Counted from the first letter of the stretch, positions 47,384-56,367 are shown. The stretch is 64,000 nt of DNA from Nereida sp965655635 (GCF_965655635.1 NZ_CBFHHE010000004.1:1-64000); one strand, 5' to 3'. Translations and numbers: made by a program. Notes: a model not told the origin generated them from the letters alone.

Positions 47384-47815
47384 TTATTGAGGCACAGCCG
47401 CCGTCGTCATCCGTGTCATCAGGCGTCGCAGGGCAAGTCCAACAACCACCGCAGCTATAAACAGAACCACTTCCCAACGCCCCGTTCCAAGGGCGGGAAT
47501 AGCTGCTCCGGGGCAAAACCCGGCAATGCCCCAGCCGATGCCAAATAACGCAGAGCCACCGACAAGGTTGGGATCAATATTGGTTGCGTTTGGTACTTGG
47601 AACGTACCGCCAAACAAGGGATGCGCGCGGCGCCACACAGCGCGGTACCCAATCCCTGTGACAACCAGTGCACCACCCATCACAAAGGCGAGGCTGGGGT
47701 CCCATGTGCCTGCAATGTCAAAGAAGTTCAGCACTTTGGCTGGGTTCATCATACCCGACAGAGCGATCCCGATACCAAAGACAAGACCTGTGAGGCCAGC
47801 AAAAATCAGTTTCAT
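47384..47815 (-). CDS. YeeE/YedE-family half transporter (second of pair)
   Basis: 143 residues with about four membrane segments. LTGLVFGIGIALSGMMNPAK (N-terminal) and GSALFGIGWGIAGFCPGAAI (about 88-107) carry the conserved half-motif GxGWGxxGxCPG whose Cys handles thiosulfate or sulfane sulfur in this family. It follows its partner by 3 bases, so a heteromeric sulfur-compound channel is likely. Confidence 0.88.
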   Translation of the reverse strand: MKLIFAGLTGLVFGIGIALSGMMNPAKVLNFFDIAGTWDPSLAFVMGGALVVTGIGYRAVWRRAHPLFGGTFQVPNATNIDPNLVGGSALFGIGWGIAGFCPGAAIPALGTGRWEVVLFIAAVVVGLALRRLMTRMTTAAVPQ

Positions 47816-47818
47816 GGA

Positions 47819-48250
47819 TCAGGCTCCAAATATGTGACGAATGATAAAGACGGTGATGCCGGCGGTGGCCATAAAGGTAGGCACTGCAACAAGCGACCGA
47901 ATGGAAAAGCGCGACAATCCGCAGACCCCGTGACCCGATGTGCACCCAGATCCTAAGCTTGCGCCAAACCCCACGATGATGCCGCCGATCACAATCATGG
48001 TGGGGCTTACTGGCACATCGACAGCGGGCATTGTGCCACTGACCAAAAAGATCACACCGGGTGCAGCGATCATGCCAAGGATCATGGCAGCGCGCCACGA
48101 TGCCTCTGCACGGTTTTGTGCAAAAACCAGACCGGACATGATACCGGTGGCCCCCAGAATGCGGCCAAGGCCAAGCATCAACATAACGGCGCCAAGACCA
48201 ATCGCGAGGCCACCGCCAAGGGAGGCAAAAGGAGTGAAAGCTGTTTCCAT
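47819..48250 (-). CDS. YeeE/YedE-family half transporter (first of pair)
   Basis: 143 residues, about four membrane segments, with the signature GFGASLGSGCTSGHGVCGLS (about 93-112) that binds the sulfur substrate through Cys. A split YeeE pair with a Blh hydrolase is the BigR-type sulfide-defence module of alphaproteobacteria. ATG 48250 is used; 48262 is an alternative. There is a likely operator about 65 bases upstream. Confidence 0.88.
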   Translation of the reverse strand: METAFTPFASLGGGLAIGLGAVMLMLGLGRILGATGIMSGLVFAQNRAEASWRAAMILGMIAAPGVIFLVSGTMPAVDVPVSPTMIVIGGIIVGFGASLGSGCTSGHGVCGLSRFSIRSLVAVPTFMATAGITVFIIRHIFGA

Positions 48251-48312
48251 GATTATGTCCATCCTGTCTTGATGCCAGCCGCCGTCGTAAAACGTCGCGC
48301 CGTGCTGCTTGA

Positions 48313-48328
48313 ATTAATGATCATGAAT
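48313..48328. promoter_or_regulatory. Near-match persulfide-regulator operator ATTA-ATGATCAT-GAAT
   Basis: It differs at one base from the ATTC-N8-GAAT consensus of SqrR/BigR-type ArsR repressors. The spacer is itself a perfect palindrome. It lies about 65 bases upstream of the YeeE pair, a promoter-overlapping position. The assignment is inference. Confidence 0.45.
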
Positions 48329-48741
48329 GCCTCCTCGGGACGATAACATAGCCGAAGAATACACCCCAACAGCTGCGCCTTCAGTGACATTGTCACTTAA
48401 GGAATAAGAAGCTGAAAACATGCTGGAACAGTGTTTCATTTTCAGTAGATAGGATCAGCCTGCGCGTCCTCGCAGACATTTTCTCAGAGGCTCTGAATGT
48501 ACTCTGCGCGGCTAAACACTCAATCAGCAGACTAATCCCAGCGATTGAGCCAAATGGGTATCACCTTGGTTGTACGGTAAGGTTATGCCACTTCTGAACA
48601 GACTGGCTCTAGATAGCCTAGCCCCAAACCGTAAACGTTTGAACAGGTTTGCAACTTTGATTTTGCGTTGTCAGATCAGTGTGCCGTACCTGTCGATCCG
48701 CTAGCGAAGCTCAAATTGATGACGCCTACTAAATAATGAGT
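48329..48741. other. Spacer upstream of the YeeE/Blh operon
   Basis: 413 bases without a credible gene, apart from a 40-codon chance frame near 48587-48706. It contains the perfect palindrome at 48383-48397 and is the 3' flank of the rhodanese gene (48742). Confidence 0.5.
48383..48397. promoter_or_regulatory. Perfect palindrome AGTGACA-T-TGTCACT
   Basis: A 7+7 inverted repeat with a one-base centre, about 135 bases upstream of the YeeE pair. It could be an activator or repressor site. It could also be a weak 3' structure of a plus-strand transcript, but there is no T-run. Confidence 0.4.
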
Positions 48742-49335
48742 TTAGCCACTTCCAGGGCGAACCGTCAGACCCAATATGTTCCAGCTTTGCATGCCGCCAC
48801 GATAGTACCGAATTTTTTCGGCTGGATATCCCGCAGCAATCATACGCCGAGCAGCAGTGGGTGATTGGCCGCACCACGGACCGTTACAAAATAGAACAAC
48901 AATCGGAGCCGCATCACTGCAGATCCATCCATCGAAATCAATCTCGCACCCAAGCTCATCCAATCTGTCCGCAGCTTGTGTATACGGGATAGAGATTGCG
49001 CCCGGTATCGTAGATTTATCGTAGTCAGTGCGTATTCGCCCATCGACCAATACAGCATCTTCTCGTTGTAAAAACTCAAGAACTTCCAATTCGCCAACTG
49101 GCGCAACACCAGGAGCAGGTATCATTGGTTGGATGCAAAAGTTTGGACATGGCCGTGACGTTTGTGTCCAAGGTTCTTGCAACCGTGCATTCGGATCCTG
49201 GTTGCGCTTGATATCAACTATGCCATTAGCGGTCTGAACTGTTACGCTCAATAGGTCTTTGGCAATGCCGACGTCGCCAGCTTGCGCCGAGCCCGCCATC
49301 ATCACACAACAAACAATTAGTTCTTTTAAACGCAT
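48742..49335 (-). CDS. Exported rhodanese-domain protein
   Basis: 197 residues from the ATG at 49335. A signal peptide (cleavage near AQA-G20) is followed by a Cys-bearing segment CPNFCIQPM (C63, C67), then a rhodanese domain (VLVDGRIRTDYDKSTIPGAI near 95-114) with active loop CNGPWCGQS (C150, second Cys C155). It should transfer sulfane sulfur in the periplasm. It lies just downstream of soxF but beyond a terminator, so it has its own promoter (TATTAT-like box on the minus strand near 49370). The CxxxxC loop is unusual against the standard rhodanese loop. Confidence 0.82.
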   Translation of the reverse strand: MRLKELIVCCVMMAGSAQAGDVGIAKDLLSVTVQTANGIVDIKRNQDPNARLQEPWTQTSRPCPNFCIQPMIPAPGVAPVGELEVLEFLQREDAVLVDGRIRTDYDKSTIPGAISIPYTQAADRLDELGCEIDFDGWICSDAAPIVVLFCNGPWCGQSPTAARRMIAAGYPAEKIRYYRGGMQSWNILGLTVRPGSG

Positions 49336-49429
49336 GAAGTTAGCCACCTTAACTACTGGTTTTATAATATAAATCGGAAATAAACTTACGCGAAAGACCG
49401 GCACAGCTTGGCTCAACACACGGGCCAGA

Positions 49430-49466
49430 AAACTCTCGGACGGCAGATTGCGCCCGAGAGTGTTTT
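49430..49466 (-). terminator. Hairpin terminating the sox operon after soxF
   Basis: Stem ACTCTCGG (49432-49439) pairs with CCGAGAGT (49454-49461), with a 14-base loop. It is flanked by A-runs and T-runs on both sides, so it can act in both directions. It starts 10 bases after the soxF stop. Confidence 0.8.
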
Positions 49467-49475
49467 TAAAATCTA

Positions 49476-50741
49476 TTACCCGAACATGTCCGCAGTAATA
49501 CCAGAGTACCAACCTTCAGATTCGAGGTAGGTTGCCTTACGTACTTCAGAACTCTCACCGGTAGATGAGATGAAGCCATCAACTTTGGCGATCTTTTCAT
49601 CGGTGGCTTCATATGTTGCGCCAACTTTAACACCGTTGTCAGTGTCGATCAGCGACCAGCATGTGTTAGAGAACTTGGCAGGGAACACACGTGAACCCGT
49701 CAGCGCTCCACGAATTGCGTTTGCACATACCTTGGCTTGGCTATTTGCAGAGAACCCTGACTTTGGCATATCGCCTTGCTGTGAAGCGTCGCCAAGAACA
49801 TATACGTCTGCATCTGCTTTGCTTGACATGTCAGCAGCATTCACCGGCGCCCAATTGCCTTGAGTAACGCCTGCAATTTCAGCAATTTTACCGGCCTTCA
49901 TGGCTGGGATGACGTTGCACACGTCAACATTGACAACCTCTCCATCAATGCTGAGCGTCATACCATTCGGATCAACTTCGACGTTACCGCCGCCAAATTC
50001 TTCACCGACCCAATCGATCATACCGCCATAATTATTTGCCCAACCCTCTTGGAATAGAGCCATTTTTGAGAATTTCGGCTTAGGGTCTGCAACAATAATT
50101 TTTGCAGTTGGGTTATTTGCTTTGAGGTAATGCGCAACCATCGAGACCCGCTCATATGGGCCTGGAGGGCAGCGATATGGGTTTGGTGGAGCTACCATCG
50201 CGAATACACCACCCTCAGGCATCGCAGCCAACTGAGCTTTCAAAAGCTCGGTTTGAGAGCCTCCCTTATAAGCATGAGGCATCGCGTTTTGTGCCGTCAC
50301 ATCCCATCCGGCTACTGCGTTATCAACAAAATCGATACCGGGGCTTAACACCAATTTGTCGTATGTAAGCGTTGCTCCACCGGCCAACGTTACTTGCTTA
50401 CTATCGCGGTCAACACCAATGGCCCAATCGTGAATAACATTCACGCCAGCGGCAGCCAAACCACCGTAGCTGTGACCGAGTTCATCCATCTCCTTAAAAC
50501 CACCGAGGTACAGGTTTGAGAAGAAGCAGGTGTAGTAGGTACGGGTGGGCTCAATGAGTGTTACATCAATTTCGCCTTTACTATCTTTAGCGATATAACG
50601 AGCCGCAGTCGCACCGCCTGCACCACCACCAATTACAACGACGCGCGGCTTGCCGTTTCCTGCAGCCAACGCCATAGGAGCCGATAAAGCAGCAGACGCC
50701 GCCGCTGTGGCACCCAAAAACTTTCTTCTGTTTATAGTCAT
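49476..50741 (-). CDS. soxF: SoxF, flavocytochrome c sulfide dehydrogenase flavoprotein subunit
   Basis: It oxidises sulfide in the periplasm and passes electrons to the partner cytochrome. 421 residues: Tat signal NRRKFLG, then a dinucleotide-binding motif VVVIGGGAGGATAARYI (35-51) for FAD. Redox Cys are likely in YYTCFFSNLYLGG (about 86-98) and NPYRCPPGPYERVSM (about 186), which form the catalytic disulfide in FccB proteins. It is the last gene of the soxYZBCDEF operon, 23 bases after soxE. Confidence 0.92.
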   Translation of the reverse strand: MTINRRKFLGATAAASAALSAPMALAAGNGKPRVVVIGGGAGGATAARYIAKDSKGEIDVTLIEPTRTYYTCFFSNLYLGGFKEMDELGHSYGGLAAAGVNVIHDWAIGVDRDSKQVTLAGGATLTYDKLVLSPGIDFVDNAVAGWDVTAQNAMPHAYKGGSQTELLKAQLAAMPEGGVFAMVAPPNPYRCPPGPYERVSMVAHYLKANNPTAKIIVADPKPKFSKMALFQEGWANNYGGMIDWVGEEFGGGNVEVDPNGMTLSIDGEVVNVDVCNVIPAMKAGKIAEIAGVTQGNWAPVNAADMSSKADADVYVLGDASQQGDMPKSGFSANSQAKVCANAIRGALTGSRVFPAKFSNTCWSLIDTDNGVKVGATYEATDEKIAKVDGFISSTGESSEVRKATYLESEGWYSGITADMFG

Positions 50742-50764
50742 TTCTTATTCCTCCCTTTATTGCC

Positions 50765-51451
50765 TCAGTTTCCGAGGCTTTTGAAATACGCTGCAAGCGC
50801 AGCGATCTCATCATTGGCCAAACGACCAGTGACCATTTGCATCACGGAATTATCGCGATACTTTTCTTTGTAAGCGTGCATTGCTGTAACGAAATCTGCC
50901 TCGTCCCAGCCTGTAATGCCGGGGATGCCATCATTGGCACCACTGGATAAATGACATGTGGTACACTCGGACCCGAGGTACTCACCATAAGCGACGTCAC
51001 CATCCATAGCCAATATTTCTTGTGATACAGAAAAACCGGCTTCGGTAGCGATCGAGCTATCAGAATATGTTGTGAGGTACGCTATCACATCTGCGCGCTC
51101 CTCAGGTTTTGTTAAGCCCCTAAAACTCATCCGTGTTCCTGGCAGGTATTTTTTCGGAGCCTCTAGGAAAGCATTAAGAGCCGCTTCATCCCAAACCAGA
51201 CCGTCAGCAGCGGCATTTTTCAAAGCCTTAGAGTATTTCACACCATCAATATTTGCAGCAGGTGCGCCAATGATATTGTTGAGGTTGGGGCCGACGCGAT
51301 TACGCGCATCATCACCCACCATGTGGCAGCTGGCGCATTTCCTATAGACTTTTTTGCCCGCATCAGGGTCCCCTACACTTTCCGCGTGAGCGGAAAATGT
51401 AGAGACCGTCAGCCCAACACATAATCCTATTCTAGAAAGATCCAAAAGCAT
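50765..51451 (-). CDS. soxE: SoxE, di-haem cytochrome c (partner of SoxF)
   Basis: 228 residues with a signal peptide (AHA near 23) and two haem c motifs: CASCH (C39, C42, H43) in the first domain and CTTCH (about 155-159) in the second. A likely Met ligand is in RMSFRGL for the first domain, with another near MQMVTGRLA for the second. It belongs with SoxF as the electron-accepting subunit. It starts 2 bases after the soxD stop. Confidence 0.9.
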   Translation of the reverse strand: MLLDLSRIGLCVGLTVSTFSAHAESVGDPDAGKKVYRKCASCHMVGDDARNRVGPNLNNIIGAPAANIDGVKYSKALKNAAADGLVWDEAALNAFLEAPKKYLPGTRMSFRGLTKPEERADVIAYLTTYSDSSIATEAGFSVSQEILAMDGDVAYGEYLGSECTTCHLSSGANDGIPGITGWDEADFVTAMHAYKEKYRDNSVMQMVTGRLANDEIAALAAYFKSLGN

Positions 51452-51453
51452 GA

Positions 51454-52776
51454 TTATTCGCCAAATGTTCGCAAGTATTCGATAACTGCCTGCTGGTCAG
51501 ATGCTTTCTTCAGGCCGGGAAAAGCCATCTTCGTACCCTTCATATACGATTTTGGTTTTTCCAAAAAACCGGCCAAGGCTTCATCATCCCAAACCAAACC
51601 ATCCTCAAGCGCTGCTGTAAACACCTTTGAATATTTGAAGCCGTCGACCGACCCCATGGTCCGACCAACAATGCCGTTCAAATGCGGGCCAGAACCATTC
51701 TTTGCTCCCTCTCCAACCCCATGGCATGCTCGGCATTTCTTAAATACTTTTTTGCCATCATCAATCAACTGTGCTTCCTGATCCTCTGCGGACACCTCTT
51801 CAACAATCGCCTTTGTGGCGGCAGGTGCTTTTGGCGCAACAGTGGCTGCAGGGATAAATGCTGGGCCAGTGGCCGTGAATGACGGCAGACCATCAATCGT
51901 GGCATTGTTCATGACCGAATTGGAACCACCTTCTGGCGGTGTCTCAACCAAGAAGACAGACCGCATCGTGACTTCGACTTCTTCTTTACAGTTTTTCATG
52001 CATGGTTCAGTGCGCCAAGCCGCGTACTCAGTTTCAGCGCGGTCATCCAAAACAAAACCGTCTTCGTTGTGCATTTCGAAGTCAGCAAAATTTTCTTGTG
52101 ATAGCACAAAATCGTCATCAACCATGTCATTGGAATAAAGAATATAAGCAACGATCGCGTACGTTTCATCCGCAGTCAGAGTCCCTGCTGCACCGAACGG
52201 CATTGAGCGATTGATGTAGTCCCACACAGTAGAAAGATGAGGCCAGTAGGAGCCTACTGTTTTGATTGGGTCCTCATCTGCCAGCGTGTCAAAACCTCCC
52301 GCCAGCACCGGCCAATTGTCAACACCTTCAGCGAAGTCACCGTGACAGGCGGCACATTGATCCGCAAAGACCTCTTCACCTGTGAACACATCGCCAGATC
52401 CCACGGGTAACCCGCGTCCATCTGGTAGGACATCCACGTCCCATGCTGCGATTTCCTCGGACAGCGCTAAACGACCAATTTGATATGTGTCGGCTTTGAG
52501 CGGTGCAGGCTCTGCAACGGAGCCAACCTGGGAGGCAGCTGCTGCCAGATTAGTTTCGACAGTTGTCAAACGATCTTGAAGAGCTTGGACAACTTCATTC
52601 TGTGCATCGCTTGCATTCTGTGCCGCTGATGTCCGAGCGTTGGCTTGATCAAGCTGAATTTCGAGGGACTCGATAGTGCTCTTGTTGTAATCACGCCCCG
52701 CTAGTCCAAATGCGAGCCCAAGTGCTAATGCTGTGCCACTGGCTGCCGGCAGGAAGATATTAAGAAACTTCGACAT
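51454..52776 (-). CDS. soxD: SoxD, di-haem cytochrome c subunit of sulfane dehydrogenase
   Basis: 440 residues, longer than Paracoccus SoxD (about 384). An N-terminal membrane segment (LPAASGTALALGLAFGLAG, 9-27) is followed by a heptad-like coiled coil (about 33-85). Haem motif CAACH lies at 141-145, an Ala/Pro-rich linker at about 305-330 and the second haem motif CRACH at 348-352. It takes six electrons from SoxC during oxidation of SoxY-bound sulfane sulfur. It overlaps soxC by 17 bases. Confidence 0.92.
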   Translation of the reverse strand: MSKFLNIFLPAASGTALALGLAFGLAGRDYNKSTIESLEIQLDQANARTSAAQNASDAQNEVVQALQDRLTTVETNLAAAASQVGSVAEPAPLKADTYQIGRLALSEEIAAWDVDVLPDGRGLPVGSGDVFTGEEVFADQCAACHGDFAEGVDNWPVLAGGFDTLADEDPIKTVGSYWPHLSTVWDYINRSMPFGAAGTLTADETYAIVAYILYSNDMVDDDFVLSQENFADFEMHNEDGFVLDDRAETEYAAWRTEPCMKNCKEEVEVTMRSVFLVETPPEGGSNSVMNNATIDGLPSFTATGPAFIPAATVAPKAPAATKAIVEEVSAEDQEAQLIDDGKKVFKKCRACHGVGEGAKNGSGPHLNGIVGRTMGSVDGFKYSKVFTAALEDGLVWDDEALAGFLEKPKSYMKGTKMAFPGLKKASDQQAVIEYLRTFGE

Positions 52777-54022
52777 TCTCGGCTTTCCCTTCTACGTCTA
52801 CGTACCAAGTTTGGATACAGTTGTTGTGATACACAGCGTTCTCGCCACGTTGTTCTCTCAGTTGTTCTTTAGTTGGTTGAACGTAGCCGGTGTCATCCAT
52901 AGCTCGTGCTTGCAAAAGCATCGGCGTACCGTCCCACTCTGTATCTAAGTAGAACCGCGTCAGCGCTTTTGTGTCACCCTGCTTGCCAAGCCGCGCAGTT
53001 TCCCAAGTAATACCGCCATCTTTGGACACGTCTACGCGCGTGATCTGACCGTGACCTGACCAAGCCAGACCGGAAATAACCATCGGCCCTGCACCATGTG
53101 TAACGGGCATTTGCGGGCTCGGAGATGTAATGACAGACTTTGCGTCCATGACCCACGTCCACTTGCGTGCTACGCCATCCTCGTAAACGTCGGTATATTT
53201 TGATGTTTCTTCGCGGCTCTCAACTGCGCGATCAGTGATTTCAATACGGCGCAACCACTTAACCCAAAGGTTACCCTCCCAACCAGGTACTACCAAACGC
53301 ACTGGATATCCGTGCTCCATCCGCAAGGCTTCACCGTTTGCTTTGAAAGCTACCAAAACGTCATCCAGCGCTTTTTCCATAGGTATGGAGCGTCCGTTCG
53401 ATGATGCATCGGCGCCTTCAACATAAACCCATTTATCCAAAGAGATGTCAGCTCCCGCTTCTTTTAGAAGCGTCCGCAAAGGAACACCGGTGTATTCCAT
53501 GTTGTGGATCATCCCATGTGTAAATTGTACGCCGTTCAGCTGCGCACCGGCCCACTCCATACCCGTGTTGGCAGCACATTCACAGAAATACACATGGTTT
53601 TCGCGTGGCAACCGCTCAAGATCTTCATAGGTAAACACCAAAGGCCGATCCACAAGACCATTGATCATCAAGCGGTAGTCATCTTTGTGAAGTTCAATCG
53701 CGCCTGAGTGATGGCGTTCAAACGCACACCCTTGGGGTGTGATTGTGCCTTCAAGCGCATGAATTGGGGTGAAATTGATAGACGAAATAGGTGAGGCTGT
53801 CAGCCATTCAACATTGCGACGAATAACGTCGGACTCGAAGCTAATCGGAAGGCCGTAAGGTGTCTCATCTACCCCCGCGCCCAGATATGAGGCCCAGTCC
53901 TGCAGCTCGGTAATGGCTGGATCAGGTGTTTGGGCACTAACAGTACCAGCAGCTGTGCCTGCTGCTACTGCAGCACTTCCTCGCAAGAAGGCGCGACGGG
54001 AGGTTTTAGACATCTCATCCAT
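52760..54022 (-). CDS. soxC: SoxC, molybdenum subunit of sulfane dehydrogenase
   Basis: 420 residues: Tat signal SRRAFLRGSAAVA, a sulfite-oxidase-type molybdopterin domain with the Mo-ligand Cys in YFCECAANTG (C149 by this numbering), then the dimerisation (Mo-co_dimer) domain from about 290. With SoxD it oxidises the outer sulfur of SoxY-Cys-S-S to the sulfone level. It lies 24 bases after soxB. ATG 54022 is used; ATG 54013 is also possible. Confidence 0.93.
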   Translation of the reverse strand: MDEMSKTSRRAFLRGSAAVAAGTAAGTVSAQTPDPAITELQDWASYLGAGVDETPYGLPISFESDVIRRNVEWLTASPISSINFTPIHALEGTITPQGCAFERHHSGAIELHKDDYRLMINGLVDRPLVFTYEDLERLPRENHVYFCECAANTGMEWAGAQLNGVQFTHGMIHNMEYTGVPLRTLLKEAGADISLDKWVYVEGADASSNGRSIPMEKALDDVLVAFKANGEALRMEHGYPVRLVVPGWEGNLWVKWLRRIEITDRAVESREETSKYTDVYEDGVARKWTWVMDAKSVITSPSPQMPVTHGAGPMVISGLAWSGHGQITRVDVSKDGGITWETARLGKQGDTKALTRFYLDTEWDGTPMLLQARAMDDTGYVQPTKEQLREQRGENAVYHNNCIQTWYVDVEGKAENVEVS

Positions 54023-54046
54023 TTATTGAGTTCTCCAATTTTCTAT

Positions 54047-55744
54047 TCAAAGGCCAACGACGTCGACGCTGTTGTTTTCTGACACTGTTACAGTACCGAG
54101 CTTGCGGATATGGTTCTCGACCACATCCCAGATTTGGGGTCCTTCGGTTCCCTCGTTCACGCTAGCCCAACCGGCAACAACGTAAGAATGAGACGGATCA
54201 ATACGCTCGCCGGTAGCGAGTAATGTCATTTCGGAAATGCGCTCACCCTGGGGCTTGCTAACGTCAATCCGGTAACCGAGGCCACCGGTACGCACCATAT
54301 CGCCACCCTGTTGATAATAAGGGTCCGGATTAAAGATGTTGTCGGCGACGTCTTCCAAAATCACTTTTAGAAATTCACCTGTCATTTCACTACGATACGC
54401 CTGACCGTAAGACATCGAAGTGACGCCAAACAAATCTTCGCGCGTGATATCCTGACCAGGCACAAGCGATGGCCCCCACCGCACGCCCGGACTTAGCGCA
54501 ATCTGCGCATCACGTTCGCTGAGCAATGCGTCACAAATCAAATCATCCCAAGTTCCATTGAAGTTCCCACGACGATACAAAAGGCTATCAGTACGTCCTA
54601 AAACTTCAGTCAGCTCAGGCAAATAGGGAGCGCGCTCGGCATCAATGATCGCAGCCACTTCAGCATCTGGGGCAATTACATCAGAAAAAATTGGTATCAG
54701 TTTGGTGCGGTACCCCATCATCCGGCCATCTCGAATATCAAGATCGACACGGCTCACAAACTTACCATTAGAGCCTGATGGCAATACGATCGTACCACCA
54801 ACGACTACAGGTTCAGGTAGCGCATCATGTGTGTGACCAGATAGAATAACGTCGATGCCAGGAACTACGCTGGCCATCTTCTTGTCCACATCAAAACCGT
54901 TGTGGCTTAGAACAACAACGCATTCCGCACCTTCGGCGCGTACCTTCTCAACCATCTTCGCCATGTTTTCATCGCGAATACCAAACGAGAACTCTGGGAA
55001 CATCCAGCCTGGATTGGCAATTGGCATGTATGGGAATGCTTGACCGATTACAGCAATCTTCGTTCCACCACGCTCAAAAATTTTATAGGGTGGAAACAGA
55101 TTAGATGGCTCGTCCCATTCAGAATCAAAGATGTTCTGCCCGAGCGCCGCAAAAGGAAGACTTTCGACAAGCTCGGTCACGCGCTCAGTGCCCAAAGTAA
55201 ATTCCCAGTGGAACGTCATCGCGTCAGGCTCTAGCGCGTTCATGACATTCACCATGTCTTGCGCCTGTGTCATGTGCGTTGTGTAGGAGCCGTGCCAAGT
55301 ATCGCCACCGTCCAACAAGATAGCATCGGGACGATCAGCACGAATAGCTTTCACAACCGTCGCCACACGGTCCAAGCCGCCAACACGTCCGTACCCTTGT
55401 GCCAGAGACGAAAAATCGCCTGAACTCAGGGCATAGTGGCTGGGACTGCCGTCCTCGATGCCGTACATTCTACGGAAATCAGCACCTGTGACGTGCGGAA
55501 CCGCACCGGCATTGGCCCCAACCCCGATATTCACCGAAGGCTCGCGAAAATAGATTGGTTTCAGTTGTCCATGAATATCTGTGATGTGGATGAGTGAAAC
55601 GTTCCCGTAGGTATCAAACTCGAGTAGCTGATCCTGACTGAGCCGCTGTTGGGCAGCCAAACGTGCCCAGTTCCCAAAGCCAGAGCCACCAACGATGGCT
55701 GAGGCCGCCATACCAACTTGCAAAAAATCTCGACGTGAAATCAT
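54047..55744 (-). CDS. soxB: SoxB, sulfate thiol esterase
   Basis: It hydrolyses the terminal sulfonate from SoxY, releasing sulfate. 565 residues: Tat signal SRRDFLQVG, then the di-manganese 5'-nucleotidase-like fold: HITDIHGQLKPIYFREPSVN (about 53-72), DGGDTWHGSYTTH (about 149), LGQNIFDSEW, SHNGFDVDKK and SGHTHDALPEP (about 299). All metal-ligand motifs are in place, so the enzyme looks functional. soxA, normally immediately upstream, is absent. Confidence 0.94.
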   Translation of the reverse strand: MISRRDFLQVGMAASAIVGGSGFGNWARLAAQQRLSQDQLLEFDTYGNVSLIHITDIHGQLKPIYFREPSVNIGVGANAGAVPHVTGADFRRMYGIEDGSPSHYALSSGDFSSLAQGYGRVGGLDRVATVVKAIRADRPDAILLDGGDTWHGSYTTHMTQAQDMVNVMNALEPDAMTFHWEFTLGTERVTELVESLPFAALGQNIFDSEWDEPSNLFPPYKIFERGGTKIAVIGQAFPYMPIANPGWMFPEFSFGIRDENMAKMVEKVRAEGAECVVVLSHNGFDVDKKMASVVPGIDVILSGHTHDALPEPVVVGGTIVLPSGSNGKFVSRVDLDIRDGRMMGYRTKLIPIFSDVIAPDAEVAAIIDAERAPYLPELTEVLGRTDSLLYRRGNFNGTWDDLICDALLSERDAQIALSPGVRWGPSLVPGQDITREDLFGVTSMSYGQAYRSEMTGEFLKVILEDVADNIFNPDPYYQQGGDMVRTGGLGYRIDVSKPQGERISEMTLLATGERIDPSHSYVVAGWASVNEGTEGPQIWDVVENHIRKLGTVTVSENNSVDVVGL

Positions 55745-55975
55745 TCGATGAATTCTTTCTATAAGCTATATGAATATTGGAATGTCATTTCGTGCACATT
55801 TCCATATTCAGGGTTGGTTGCGGATCAATTGGAGCAATTGGCTAAAGCGGTTTCGGAAGACCGTCTGGTTTTACCGGCTGGTCTTAAAAACAAATGTGAG
55901 AACCAAAGGTGTCGCGGCCTTAAACCGTAACTAAGTGCTGAAAATTAATTCAGGCACCCTCTGGCGCAAATCTCA
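55745..55975. other. Non-coding spacer between soxZ and soxB, at the usual soxA position
   Basis: 231 bases where Paracoccus-type clusters carry soxA. On the coding (minus) strand, all three frames are interrupted by stops, and no haem motif CxxCH is found in any frame I read. A weak AAGACC/GGTCTT hairpin is present (about 55857-55885). Confidence 0.7.
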
Positions 55976-56305
55976 CTAAGAAACGCTGACCTTCTTTTTC
56001 GCCTCATAGATATCGCCATCGTCGTCGTACCATTTGAAAGTGAACTCACCACTTTCTGGGACAATCGCTTCAAACTGAAAATACGGGTTCGTAGAAATGG
56101 CCGGCTCAAGTGCGACATCAATCACATTTTCGCCGTTAAATTCGGCCGTAAAGCGGTTGATAATCGACCTCGGAATAAGGTTACCGTCATCATCCTTACG
56201 CTGACCGCTTTCCATTTTGTGGCTGATCAGTGTCTTGATTGTAATTGCCTCACCAGCTTCAGCTGTTTTGGGTACTTTCACCCGTGGTTTCACACCAGAT
56301 GCCAT
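55976..56305 (-). CDS. soxZ: SoxZ, sulfur-carrier partner of SoxY
   Basis: 109 residues from the ATG at 56305 (TAGGAGAT ribosome site). VKVPKTAEAGEAITIKTLIS and HKMESGQRKD near the N-terminus, and GEFTFKWYDDDGDIYEAKKK at the C-terminus, are the standard SoxZ pattern. It forms the SoxYZ heterodimer and exposes the SoxY swinging arm. Confidence 0.95.
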   Translation of the reverse strand: MASGVKPRVKVPKTAEAGEAITIKTLISHKMESGQRKDDDGNLIPRSIINRFTAEFNGENVIDVALEPAISTNPYFQFEAIVPESGEFTFKWYDDDGDIYEAKKKVSVS

Positions 56306-56367
56306 ATTGTATCTCCTAGGTATATTGTCAGCACCGCTGACAGTATGAATATTTGAAGTGCAGCTAA

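Noticed and set aside
48587..48706. A 40-codon frame in the spacer upstream of the YeeE pair
   Set aside because: Short, with no ribosome site and no motif.
55748..55930. A 60-codon plus-strand frame between soxZ and soxB
   Set aside because: No motif and no ribosome site; it runs against the operon direction.
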